This document shows, in pieces, positions 25,502 to 33,415 of a stretch of DNA of 46,657 bases. The stretch is taken from positions 1 to 46,657 of the forward strand of contig CAZFNL010000017.1 of the NCBI GenBank assembly GCA_964520615.1, given 5' to 3'. Source of the stretch: JAMCUI01 sp964520615 (GTDB lineage Bacteria > Patescibacteriota > Microgenomatia > 2-02-FULL-39-11). The position numbers and the translations under genes are program-made. Each line of letters opens with the position of its first letter. Position 1 is the stretch's first letter. The notes beneath the pieces are model-generated. The model was given only the letters and a program-made list of their open reading frames with translations. It did no database searches and had not been told where the DNA came from.

Positions 25502-26813
25502 AATAGTCACTACTTTTAACAGAGGTTTCTTAAGTTTTGCCGGAATTTTAATTGCCGTCTCCGTTTTATTTCTCCTTTTTATAGTCTATTTTTACAGAAA
25601 TAAAATCAATAAGGATGAATCAAATTCTGAAACGTTAGCGCTTTATTCTCTTATTGTTTCATATTCATTATTTATGTTTTTTTCGGGCGGAATTTATCAG
25701 ACGGATTTTATTTCATCTGCCATTCTTCAGTTTTTGCCCCTTTTCATATTCCCCGTCATTTTGTCCTATCTTGTTCCTCAAAATAATATTCAGGCAAAAG
25801 ACAGGAGATTACGGTATATTTTTCTGCTTTTAGCCGCGCTGGCTTTTAGGATTTTGATAATTATAGCATCTCCATCCCCTACTATTGATGTGTTTACTAT
25901 ATTAAAAGAAGCCCCGATGAAAGTAATTTCAGGCATAAATCCTTACAATACGCACTACTCCCAGGTGTACGCTGGAGTACCCAGTAATTATTTTGCTTAC
26001 TGGCCGGTATCATTCCTCCTTCAAGTTCCGTTTGTTGCCCTCTTTGGCGATCCCAGATTGCTTTTTGCCATTCTTGAGACAGGCAGTGCCTTGCTGATTT
26101 ATCTTATTGGCGGGAGAAATATTGTTTCTGAATCATTGTCGTTAATTTATCTATTCAGGCCAAATTCCCTTTTTATTGTCGAGCAGTCATGGCTCGTAGA
26201 AATGGAATTCTTCTTTTTGGTTCTTACATTTTTTATTCTTTCGCAAAAGTTTAGCTCCAGGAGAATTGATAAGATGATTTTTGGCGGTTTAATATTCGGG
26301 TTGTTGGTTGGAATAAAACCTGTTTATGCTGTGCTTTATCCCTTTTTATTCCCGCTCTTTAAGCAAGTGAAAAAGTTTTTTTTTGCTTCGGTAGCGATCA
26401 TTTTAATTACGGTTTCTCCATTTTTTATTGCTGACCCGAAAGTTTTCTTTATCCAGACTATCGGCGGATTTTTTTATTCAAACAAGCAAAATTGGTGGAT
26501 ACCATATCCCAGGGCAATGAGTCTGAACGCCTTATACAATGTTTTTTATAACCGGGATATTCCGTTTTTCGTAACGATAATTGTTGTCTTAGCGGTATTG
26601 GTTTTTCTGGTAAAAAACTTATATACGGCAATTGTCGGATATAAAAAAAATGACGAAACTTTGTCAGTTGTTTTGTTGTCTGTCGCAATTTTTTATTCGG
26701 TTTTTTATATTTTATTCCGCTATACATTCATAAACGAATCCTATTTTGTCACTGATATGATTATTTTATGGATGGCGTCAATTGCGGGAAATAAAAAATT
26801 GGTTAGCATGTAA
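25464..26813 (+). CDS. Polytopic GT-C-like glycosyltransferase (hypothetical)
   Basis: The 449-aa protein has about 11 helices. The segment SPTIDVFTILKEAPMKVISGINPYNTHY, with an Asp after a helix and an NPY motif, resembles GT87/DUF2029-type mannosyltransferases that use lipid-linked sugars outside the membrane. Family assignment is tentative. It overlaps the divergent YfhO-like gene at its start and is followed by the prepilin peptidase gene after 2 bp, so it is probably transcribed with it. It may glycosylate pilins or surface polymer. Confidence 0.65.
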   Translation: MANLNFIILFLSIIVTTFNRGFLSFAGILIAVSVLFLLFIVYFYRNKINKDESNSETLALYSLIVSYSLFMFFSGGIYQTDFISSAILQFLPLFIFPVILSYLVPQNNIQAKDRRLRYIFLLLAALAFRILIIIASPSPTIDVFTILKEAPMKVISGINPYNTHYSQVYAGVPSNYFAYWPVSFLLQVPFVALFGDPRLLFAILETGSALLIYLIGGRNIVSESLSLIYLFRPNSLFIVEQSWLVEMEFFFLVLTFFILSQKFSSRRIDKMIFGGLIFGLLVGIKPVYAVLYPFLFPLFKQVKKFFFASVAIILITVSPFFIADPKVFFIQTIGGFFYSNKQNWWIPYPRAMSLNALYNVFYNRDIPFFVTIIVVLAVLVFLVKNLYTAIVGYKKNDETLSVVLLSVAIFYSVFYILFRYTFINESYFVTDMIILWMASIAGNKKLVSM

Positions 26814-26815
26814 AA

Positions 26816-27586
26816 ATGCTGATAATACTTATTTTTATTGGCGGATTGTTTATCGGATCCTTTTTGAATGTTCTTATAGACCGTTTACCAAAAGGGGAAG
26901 ACGTAATATCGGGAAGATCTCATTGCGACTTTTGCCGGCATAAATTGGCATGGTATGATCTTGTCCCGGTATTTTCCTTTATTGCTCTTGGCGCAAAATG
27001 CAGATATTGCGGTAAAAAAATTTCAAAACAGTATCCGATATCGGAAATCTCCACTGGATTTTTCCTTTCTTTTACGGCTTACGTGCTTTTTTCTCAGATT
27101 ATTCCAGTAAGCAATTTCCAGCTTTTATATTGGTTGTTGCTCACCGGATGTCTGATTGTGGTTTTTGGTGCGGACCTTAAATACGGGATAATTCCCGATC
27201 AGATAGTACTTCTGATGGTGATATCAGGTTTTCTATATATAATTTTTTTTGATACCAACCTGCTCTTAAGCAATTTCTTTTCAGCTTTGGCGGCTTTTTT
27301 GATTTTCCTCCTTCTGACTGTTGCGACAAGAGGTAAAGGTATGGGGTTGGGAGACGTGAAGTTTGCTTTTGCCATGGGACTGGTGCTCGGGTTTCCTGCT
27401 GTCATCGTGTCTTTTTACCTGGCTTTCTTGACAGGAGCAGTCTTTTCCCTGATACTGGTAATAAAGGGAAAGAAAAAAATGAAAAGTACTATACCTTTTG
27501 GTCCTTTTCTTGCGGCAGCCACTTATGTTTCTTTTCTATTCGGATATAGCATATGGAATTTTTCTCTAAAAATGATGGGGTTTTAA
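26816..27586 (+). CDS. pilD: Prepilin peptidase (PilD/GspO)
   Basis: The 256-aa integral membrane aspartic protease removes leaders of prepilins and methylates the new N-terminus. Visible are the N-terminal GSFLNVLIDRLPKGE, the zinc-binding CDFC and CRYC pairs, the first catalytic Asp in GADLKYGIIPD and the second in GLGDVKFAFAMG. All key parts are present, so both activities are likely. It precedes the pseudopilin series. Confidence 0.96.
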   Translation: MLIILIFIGGLFIGSFLNVLIDRLPKGEDVISGRSHCDFCRHKLAWYDLVPVFSFIALGAKCRYCGKKISKQYPISEISTGFFLSFTAYVLFSQIIPVSNFQLLYWLLLTGCLIVVFGADLKYGIIPDQIVLLMVISGFLYIIFFDTNLLLSNFFSALAAFLIFLLLTVATRGKGMGLGDVKFAFAMGLVLGFPAVIVSFYLAFLTGAVFSLILVIKGKKKMKSTIPFGPFLAAATYVSFLFGYSIWNFSLKMMGF

Positions 27587-27620
27587 GCAGAGTTGGTATT
27601 TAACTATCAGTTTTATAAAC

Positions 27621-28130
27621 ATGGTTAAAAGAGATAAATTAGAGACGGTTAATGTAAACAGGAGAGAAAAAAATAAATTTTATCTATCTGGTTTTTCACT
27701 CCTGGAACTTATTATAGCTATGGCGATTATAGCAATTGTCAGCGGTGCTCTTTGGGGTAATTTCTTCACGTCTATCATAAAAGGCAGGGACGCCCGGCGA
27801 AAGCAGGATCTCTCACTTACCGCTAAGTCTCTTGAGATTTATTATAATGATATGAGGTCTTATCCCAACGAAACTCAGTTTCCCGCCTGGGGGTCACCGT
27901 TATCAAATCCCGGCAACTCTTCTGTAGTATATATGCAGAAGCTCCCTCAGGATCCGGCATCTCCGGGATATACTTATTGTTATTCGTCTGATGCGTCTGG
28001 CACTTATTACAAGATTTATGCCCATTTGGAGAATCAGGAAGACTCTCAAATTATACCGACAATCGCCTGTCCGGCTGGAGGCACCACGTATTATAACTAT
28101 GGAGTTTCAAGTCCTAATATAACTCCATGA
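27621..28130 (+). CDS. Pseudopilin 1
   Basis: The 169-aa protein has a long basic leader (about 23 residues) and the cleavage site SG-FSLLELIIAMAIIAIVSGAL, with the +5 Glu present. After the helix comes KGRDARRKQDLSLTAKSLEIYYND-like sequence shared with the following pseudopilins, then a globular domain ending in CPAGGTTYYNYG. These proteins probably form the tip or minor subunits of the pilus. It is the first of seven in a row, 34 bp after pilD. Confidence 0.88.
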   Translation: MVKRDKLETVNVNRREKNKFYLSGFSLLELIIAMAIIAIVSGALWGNFFTSIIKGRDARRKQDLSLTAKSLEIYYNDMRSYPNETQFPAWGSPLSNPGNSSVVYMQKLPQDPASPGYTYCYSSDASGTYYKIYAHLENQEDSQIIPTIACPAGGTTYYNYGVSSPNITP

Positions 28131-28135
28131 AATAT

Positions 28136-28201
28136 GAATAAAGAATTGAGAATTATGAATTATGGTTAAGGAAACCAACTACCAGCTACCAACTGCAAAC
28201 T
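28136..28201 (+). repeat. Heptamer repeats around the pseudopilin 2 start
   Basis: Four GAATWWR-type heptamers run from 28136 to 28163 (GAATAAA, GAATTGA, GAATTAT, GAATTAT), and the last one contains the ATG at 28162. Inside the leader four more follow from 28174: ACCAACT, ACCAGCT, ACCAACT, GCAAACT. They encode the leader sequence TNYQLPTANF. Confidence 0.75.
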
Positions 28202-28659
28202 TCAGACAAAATAAGGGTTTTACTCTTATAGAATTGTTGGTAGTTATAGCCATCATTTCCATGGTAATTGCCGTACTATTTCCCAATTTCATGGGAGCAC
28301 GTGAGAGGGCCAGAGACACGGAAAGGAAAGGTGATTTGTCAAATATCCAAAAGGCACTCGAACTTTACAAATTAAATGATCAATATCAGCGGTATCCCAC
28401 AACGGGCGCATTTCCGGCTTCCATTTGCGGACAGTGTTGGTCTTCAGGCTCCAATTGCGGTGGAAACATTTACTTGAGAAAAGTTCCGTGCGATCCGGGA
28501 AGCCTGACGGGTACGCCATATATATATAATCCCAGCAGTACGTCACAATACGCGCTTTCCGCCTGTCTTGAGAATGCTGTGGATCCGGATAAAGACCTGA
28601 CTCCTGTTTCTCCTTGCAATACTAGTACCGGAAACAGTTATACTATACATGAACCGTGA
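28162..28659 (+). CDS. Pseudopilin 2
   Basis: The 165-aa protein has a leader built from heptamer repeats (ETNYQLPTANFRQNKG) and the cleavage site KG-FTLIELLVVIAIISMVIAVL. The post-helix segment GARERARDTERKGDLSNIQKALELYKL is shared with its neighbours. The C-terminal domain has six Cys in pairs (ICGQCW, NCG, PCD, SACL, SPCN), consistent with disulfide-stabilised extracellular folding. It starts within a heptamer array. Confidence 0.88.
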   Translation: MVKETNYQLPTANFRQNKGFTLIELLVVIAIISMVIAVLFPNFMGARERARDTERKGDLSNIQKALELYKLNDQYQRYPTTGAFPASICGQCWSSGSNCGGNIYLRKVPCDPGSLTGTPYIYNPSSTSQYALSACLENAVDPDKDLTPVSPCNTSTGNSYTIHEP

Positions 28660-28660
28660 T

Positions 28661-29106
28661 ATGAAAACTCAAAACTCAAAACTCAAAACTCAAACCTGCG
28701 GAAAAATCATGGTTTTACTCTACTTGAGTTGTTGGTTGTTATATCCATAATAACGGTACTTATCGCCATGGGTTTGACATCCTTCTCAAGCGCCCAGAAA
28801 AAAGGACGGGATGCCAAAAGAAAAAGTGATATTAAGGAAGTTCAATCTGCGCTGGAGCAGTATTATTCCGTTTGCGGTTATGCTTATATCACTCCTGCCG
28901 GAGGCGGAAACAGCTTTTTTACTGCTATAAATTGTCCCACTCCACCGATAAGCATTATGCCTGTTGTCCCGATCGACCCTCAGGGGACTCCTTATTACTG
29001 TGGTCCGACTCCCGGCGCTTCAAACTGTACTATCTCATCCTATACTATCTGTACAGGGCTTGAGTCTGAGTCCTCCAATTATTTTTGCGTCTCAAATCAG
29101 CAGTAA
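28661..29106 (+). CDS. Pseudopilin 3, ATG out of frame (possible phase-off state)
   Basis: The pilin frame reads HG-FTLLELLVVISIITVLIAMGLTSF from 28708 onward and ends at 29106. It has the usual RDAKRKSDIKEVQSALEQYY segment and a Cys-containing domain. No ATG, GTG or TTG lies in this frame between its preceding stop (28657) and the cleavage site. The obvious ATG at 28661 is followed by four AAAACTC heptamers (28664-28691) and reads out of frame, stopping after about 26 codons. Five or two heptamers would bring ATG and pilin into frame. It is thus either phase-variable and off, started at a rare codon such as CTG 28696, or damaged. Confidence 0.75.
28664..28691 (+). repeat. Heptamer array (AAAACTC)x4 after the ATG of pseudopilin 3
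   Basis: Four perfect AAAACTC copies follow the ATG at 28661 directly. As seven is not a multiple of three, gain or loss of a unit changes the reading frame of the downstream pilin. Confidence 0.9.
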
Positions 29107-29112
29107 TTTGGT

Positions 29113-29263
29113 TGGTAGTTAGTAGTTGGTAGTTTATAAAAAATGATTAGAATAATAAAAAATATCAGATGCCTCATTGTGAAAACGAGGATTTACCCAG
29201 TTTTTTCCAACGACCAACGACCAACGACCAACGACCAACTATTAATCACCAACCATCAACCAA
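29113..29263 (+). repeat. Opposed heptamer arrays flanking the start of pseudopilin 4
   Basis: Before the ATG at 29143 lie heptamers of the GGTAGTT/AGTAGTT type (about 29113-29137). Inside the leader eight consecutive heptamers run from 29208 to 29263: CAACGAC four times, then CAACTAT, TAATCAC, CAACCAT and CAACCAA. The two arrays are partly complementary (GTTGGT against ACCAAC), so the mRNA could fold over the start region. Confidence 0.85.
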
Positions 29264-29676
29264 GTTCCGGTTTTACCCTTATTGAGATCCTGGTGGCAGC
29301 CACAATTGTTGCCCTTTTGTCTACTATCGGCGTGACCGGATATCAAGCCATGACAAGAAACGGACGGGATGCTTTGCGCAAGTCCGATCTGGAGCAGATA
29401 CGGTCCGCTCTTGAAATTTATAAGTCCGAAAATTCATCGTACCCCCTGCCTACTACTACAGGCATACCGAGTCTTTCTAGCAGTTATATAGCGAAATATC
29501 CTTCCGATCCCAAATCGCCTGTATTTAGTTATTATTACCTCCAGACTGACTCATTGCACTATGATATGTGCGCACATTTGGAAAACGGCAGTACCGGTGC
29601 CTCAAGTGCCTATTGTAACGATTCCGGGGGCAATTTATGCGGCAGCAATTGTAATTATCAGGTGACAAATCCTTAA
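29143..29676 (+). CDS. Pseudopilin 4
   Basis: The 177-aa protein has an unusually long leader of about 42 residues, whose second half (SNDQRPTTNDQLLITNHQP) is encoded by heptamer repeats. The cleavage site is SG-FTLIEILVAATIVALLSTIG. The segment NGRDALRKSDLEQIRSALEIYKSE and a Cys-rich C-terminus (CNDSGGNLCGSNCN) match its neighbours. ATG 29143 is the only in-frame ATG before the cleavage site. Confidence 0.85.
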   Translation: MIRIIKNIRCLIVKTRIYPVFSNDQRPTTNDQLLITNHQPSSGFTLIEILVAATIVALLSTIGVTGYQAMTRNGRDALRKSDLEQIRSALEIYKSENSSYPLPTTTGIPSLSSSYIAKYPSDPKSPVFSYYYLQTDSLHYDMCAHLENGSTGASSAYCNDSGGNLCGSNCNYQVTNP

Positions 29677-29679
29677 TTC

Positions 29680-29765
29680 AGTTGGTTGTTGATTGTTAGT
29701 AGTTTATAGTATAAAAAATGAGAAATAAAATTATTCTCAACCACCAACCACCAACCACCAACTAT
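29680..29765 (+). repeat. Opposed heptamer arrays flanking the start of pseudopilin 5
   Basis: TTGGTTG/TTGATTG/TTAGTAG-type heptamers precede the ATG at 29718. In the leader (CAACCAC)x3 then CAACTAT run from 29738 to 29765. The arrangement mirrors that of pseudopilin 4. Confidence 0.8.
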
Positions 29766-30281
29766 CCAACAAATTTTGGCTTTACCCTTATTGAGATCCT
29801 GGTGGTCGTAACGGTCATATTTCTTCTTTTAGGCGTAAGTTTTGCCGGCTATGCCACCCTAAACCAGAAACAGACAGTCATTTCCGCGGGTCAGAATATG
29901 AAAAACATTTTGAGGGATGCTCAAAGCAGATCGTACAATGGTGAGATAGATTGTAGCGTGTGCAATTGTTCTCCTAACTCTTCAACAGGATGGGACGGGT
30001 GGTATGTCGACTTTGTAAATAAACAAATATACGGTAAATGCGGTAATAATCAGTTTTCTACCCAGAACTTTGCTTTCTCCCAGGATGTTTTAGTGACTCC
30101 TTTTATTACACCGCCTGATTCAACAAGGATATTGTTTACCGAAAACTCTGGTACAGTAAGTCAGCCGGCGGTAATTTGCCTGAGCAATAAAAATGCCCCT
30201 TCTGATGGGTATTATAGAATTAGCATAAATTCTGCCGGGGTTGCTTCCGACTCGGCAGGTCTTATAACACCGTGTCCTTAA
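29718..30281 (+). CDS. Pseudopilin 5 (GspH-like)
   Basis: The 187-aa protein has a heptamer-encoded leader (LNHQPPTTNYPTNFG) and cleavage site FG-FTLIEILVVVTVIFLLLGVS. It lacks the RDA-RK-D segment of pseudopilins 1-4. Instead it has SAGQNMKNILRDAQSRSYNGE and a WDGWYVDF strand, more like GspH/FimT minor pilins. Two Cys clusters (DCSVCNC) may form disulfides. The next gene starts 29 bp downstream. Confidence 0.85.
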   Translation: MRNKIILNHQPPTTNYPTNFGFTLIEILVVVTVIFLLLGVSFAGYATLNQKQTVISAGQNMKNILRDAQSRSYNGEIDCSVCNCSPNSSTGWDGWYVDFVNKQIYGKCGNNQFSTQNFAFSQDVLVTPFITPPDSTRILFTENSGTVSQPAVICLSNKNAPSDGYYRISINSAGVASDSAGLITPCP

Positions 30282-30310
30282 GTCTCATAAACGGCATCCG
30301 TAATTTTATT

Positions 30311-30775
30311 ATGAAATATTGTTCCGGCGGCCAGACGCTGATTGAAGTATTGGTGGCGCTGACTCTTATTATACTTTTTATGTCCGGCATCACAGCCATT
30401 GAGCTATATGCCATAAGAAATTCTATCTTTTCGGAGAACAAGAGCATCGCTACCAATCTTGCCAACCAGCAGATTGAGCGTGCAAGAGTTATACGAGATT
30501 CAGGCGGACTGAGCTCTCTTACTACTAACTGTTTTTCCTCTTGCTACATAAACAGCGGCCTTACTCCGGTTCCGGTCACGCCTACCGGGATTTATGGTCA
30601 ATCTCTTCAAATTTCCGGTTCTAATCCCGCTGATTGTCCGTTACCCGTGGCAACAATAACTCCCACTCCTGTGGCATATAAGATTACGGCAAAAGTGGAA
30701 TGGTCAAAAGGTGCAGTGGGTGTAACCCCAGCTCCTGAAGTGGACATATCGTCATGTTTGACTAATTGGAATTAA
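30311..30775 (+). CDS. Pseudopilin 6 (GspI/PilV-like)
   Basis: The 154-aa protein starts MKYCSGG-QTLIEVLVALTLIILFMSG. The residue after the cleavage Gly is Gln in place of the usual Phe, as in several GspI/PilV minor pilins, and the +5 Glu is kept. The following AIELYAIRNSIFSENKSIATNLANQQIERARVIRD matches the GspI/PilV helix. I chose ATG 30311 over an upstream TTG because it gives a normal short leader. Confidence 0.85.
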   Translation: MKYCSGGQTLIEVLVALTLIILFMSGITAIELYAIRNSIFSENKSIATNLANQQIERARVIRDSGGLSSLTTNCFSSCYINSGLTPVPVTPTGIYGQSLQISGSNPADCPLPVATITPTPVAYKITAKVEWSKGAVGVTPAPEVDISSCLTNWN

Positions 30776-30787
30776 GATAAAGGATGT

Positions 30788-31336
30788 ATGAAAAATAAAA
30801 TAACTTTAAGAAAGGATGGGTTTACACTGATAGAACTTTTGATCGTTACCACTTTGGTAGGGATAATCGGCATCATCACGACCCAGATATTTATATTGGG
30901 AATAAAATCCCAGACTAGAAGCGAGACTCTGAAGGAAATTAAGCAAAATGGCGATTTTGCCATGTCGGTGATGGAATCTATGGTAAGGAATGCCGTAGAT
31001 ATACAGCAGATACAGTGTAATTCAAATACCAATCAGCTTACCATTACAAATCCCGATGGAAATACGACAATATTTGATTGTAGTAGCGGAAATCAAATAT
31101 CTTCTGTTTCCGCCTGGCCGAATCCTACCCCCACAGGAGCTGTATCTCTGACCAGTTCCAAAGTTGATGTATCAGGGTGTAATTTCCGCATAGTCTGCCC
31201 TACTCCTCCCACTTCCCCCAAGTATGTTTTTATAAACTACACCGTGAATTACAGCGGGACTTCTTTGACTCCCACTCCTGGCAGTTATAATACTCTGGAA
31301 TACCAAAGTACTATATCCTTGAGGAATTACCAGTAA
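30788..31336 (+). CDS. Pseudopilin 7 (GspJ/PilW-like)
   Basis: The 182-aa protein has a short leader and cleavage site DG-FTLIELLIVTTLVGIIGIITT, followed by SETLKEIKQNGDFAMSVMESMVRNA, the pattern of GspJ/PilW minor pilins. With pseudopilins 5 and 6 it forms an H-I-J-like set that usually builds the pilus tip complex. It is the last of the series. Confidence 0.85.
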   Translation: MKNKITLRKDGFTLIELLIVTTLVGIIGIITTQIFILGIKSQTRSETLKEIKQNGDFAMSVMESMVRNAVDIQQIQCNSNTNQLTITNPDGNTTIFDCSSGNQISSVSAWPNPTPTGAVSLTSSKVDVSGCNFRIVCPTPPTSPKYVFINYTVNYSGTSLTPTPGSYNTLEYQSTISLRNYQ

Positions 31337-31409
31337 GGGTAATAATATGTACAGATTTCGTCTTGACATTGGTCGGAATAAAATCTTATGCTTTGGTAAA
31401 TAGGAAAAG

Positions 31410-33407
31410 ATGAAAAAAGCAGCAATAGTTAGCATCTTATTGGTTCTTGTTATTTTGGGTGTATCAAGGGTTGTTTCTCCAAAAACTCAGCATCAAAACA
31501 CTCTAAAGCTTTACTGGTTTATCCCGGATGGGGTTCGTGCCGAGCCGGGACTATTTAATATCTATAAATGGGCCCAGGAAGGGAAACTTCCCAATATTAA
31601 AAAGTTGATGGAGATGGGTTCTTATGGATATTCATTTCCCACTTTTCCCTCTCATACTCCCGTCAATTTTGCCGCACTTCTTACGGGTGCCTACCCTGAG
31701 GTAAACGGAGTAGATGATGGTCCCATGCATGCCATTGGCAGTCCGCTTGATAAGGTTGCCGTAGGCGGGTTCAGATCGGTTGCCAGAAAAGTGCCCGCGA
31801 TATGGAAGACGCTTGAGGACGCCGGCATGAAAGTCGCCGTTTTATCAGTTCCGGGATCTACTCCTCCCGAGATACAAAAGGGTGTAGTGATAAGGGGCAG
31901 ATGGGGTGGTTGGGGAGCAGATTTTAACGCCATAAATTTTGAGACAAAGGGAAATCTCCTTCAAAGAGTTCTTCAAGGCCGGGCGGTCCACCTTTTTTTC
32001 TTTGGAGCCGAGTTGACGAAGTATGTCGATTCTGTTTCTCCTTCAGGGTGGGTTAATACTCCCAAAAGTTTCTCGCCTCCTTATGAGGTGAGAATGGATG
32101 GCTGGGGTAGGCCTGTTTATGCTTTTGTTTATGATTCCACTGATGATGGCAAGACAAATTATGACCATGTTCTCTTTTCACTGGATAAGAAAGATATTCT
32201 GGCGGATTTGACACCCGGAAAATGGTCCGGGTGGCTTCCTATCACTTTACATTGGGTTACCACCGATAAGGACATTCCGGTTGATACGCATTTTAAGGCA
32301 ACCGTAATTAAACTGGGGAGCGATAAATTTTTCAGGATCAGGATAGACTATGATAACTTAAACCAGTATATTGCCCAGCCTCCGGAGGCAGCAGGCGCGA
32401 TGGAGAATTCAGTGGGGCCGATGATCGACTTTGCCGATAATTTCCCGGCCCAGTTGGTATACTACCCTGAGGATAAGAAGACATTTATGGATGAGGCGGA
32501 TATGTCATTTGAGTGGCATACCAAGGCAGTAAGCGCCATGGTAAAGGATTTCTCCCCCAACGTTGTTATACAGGACATTTATACTCCCAACCAGATGCTT
32601 ACCAGCCGTTGGTGGATGGGTTATGTAGACCCCAAAAGTATACATTATAAAGACATTTCAGATAAAGAAAGGGAAAAGCTTTGGGGAGAAGTACAGGGTA
32701 TGTATAAGAAACTGGATAATATAGTTGGCGAAATATTGAAGGTATCCGGCAAAAACACGTATATTGTCTTCAGTTCTGACCACGGTGCTGTTCCCTTGAA
32801 CCGGTATGTTAATCTGAATAACCTTTTTGCCCAGAAAGGCTGGTTGAAATTCACCATTGATTCTAAAACAGGAGAACCGAATATCGACTGGAAGGATTCA
32901 AAAGTGATTTATCTGAAGATGGCGCATGTTTATATAAATCCCAACGGTCTGTCGGGTGACTATCACCGCGCCTCCGGTCCGGAGTATGAATATCTTCGTA
33001 ATCAGGTGATCGACACTTTGGAAAATTTGAAAGATGCAGACGGCAGTAAGCCGGCGGCAGAAGTGGTGAAGTGGGAGGATGCCAAAAGATTTATGCAGCT
33101 TGATCCTTCAAGAATTGGCGATTTGGTGATAGCCAACGCTCCGGGTTATGGTTGGAATGAAGAGATGTCAGCTGATCTGAAAATTTTCACTTCCCCGCTC
33201 ATTACTGGATATAAACAGGCCATCCTGGCAAAGGATGATCCTGGGATGTGGACACCCTTTATCATAGCCGGCCCGGGAATAAGGAAAAACAATTTTTTGG
33301 GTGATACGCCAGCACTTCAGATTGACCAGTATCCGACCATCATGAAAGCCCTTAAGGTCAAAATCCCTGATTTCGTTCAGGGGAAACCTCTGGATGTTTT
33401 TAACTAA
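31410..33407 (+). CDS. Secreted alkaline-phosphatase-superfamily phosphodiesterase
   Basis: The 665-aa protein has an N-terminal signal anchor (AAIVSILLVLVILGVSRVV) and a type I phosphodiesterase/nucleotide pyrophosphatase fold. The first metal Asp lies in WFIPDGVRAE, the nucleophile region in FPTFPSHTPVNFAALLTGAYP, and the second metal site in VFSSDHGAVPLNRYV. A late His (GDYHRASGPEYE) may complete it. It acts outside the membrane; the substrate could be a nucleotide, phospholipid or wall polymer. About 200 residues between the two metal sites form an insert unlike standard members. It follows the pseudopilins after 73 bp. Confidence 0.8.
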   Translation: MKKAAIVSILLVLVILGVSRVVSPKTQHQNTLKLYWFIPDGVRAEPGLFNIYKWAQEGKLPNIKKLMEMGSYGYSFPTFPSHTPVNFAALLTGAYPEVNGVDDGPMHAIGSPLDKVAVGGFRSVARKVPAIWKTLEDAGMKVAVLSVPGSTPPEIQKGVVIRGRWGGWGADFNAINFETKGNLLQRVLQGRAVHLFFFGAELTKYVDSVSPSGWVNTPKSFSPPYEVRMDGWGRPVYAFVYDSTDDGKTNYDHVLFSLDKKDILADLTPGKWSGWLPITLHWVTTDKDIPVDTHFKATVIKLGSDKFFRIRIDYDNLNQYIAQPPEAAGAMENSVGPMIDFADNFPAQLVYYPEDKKTFMDEADMSFEWHTKAVSAMVKDFSPNVVIQDIYTPNQMLTSRWWMGYVDPKSIHYKDISDKEREKLWGEVQGMYKKLDNIVGEILKVSGKNTYIVFSSDHGAVPLNRYVNLNNLFAQKGWLKFTIDSKTGEPNIDWKDSKVIYLKMAHVYINPNGLSGDYHRASGPEYEYLRNQVIDTLENLKDADGSKPAAEVVKWEDAKRFMQLDPSRIGDLVIANAPGYGWNEEMSADLKIFTSPLITGYKQAILAKDDPGMWTPFIIAGPGIRKNNFLGDTPALQIDQYPTIMKALKVKIPDFVQGKPLDVFN

Positions 33408-33415
33408 GTAAAAAA

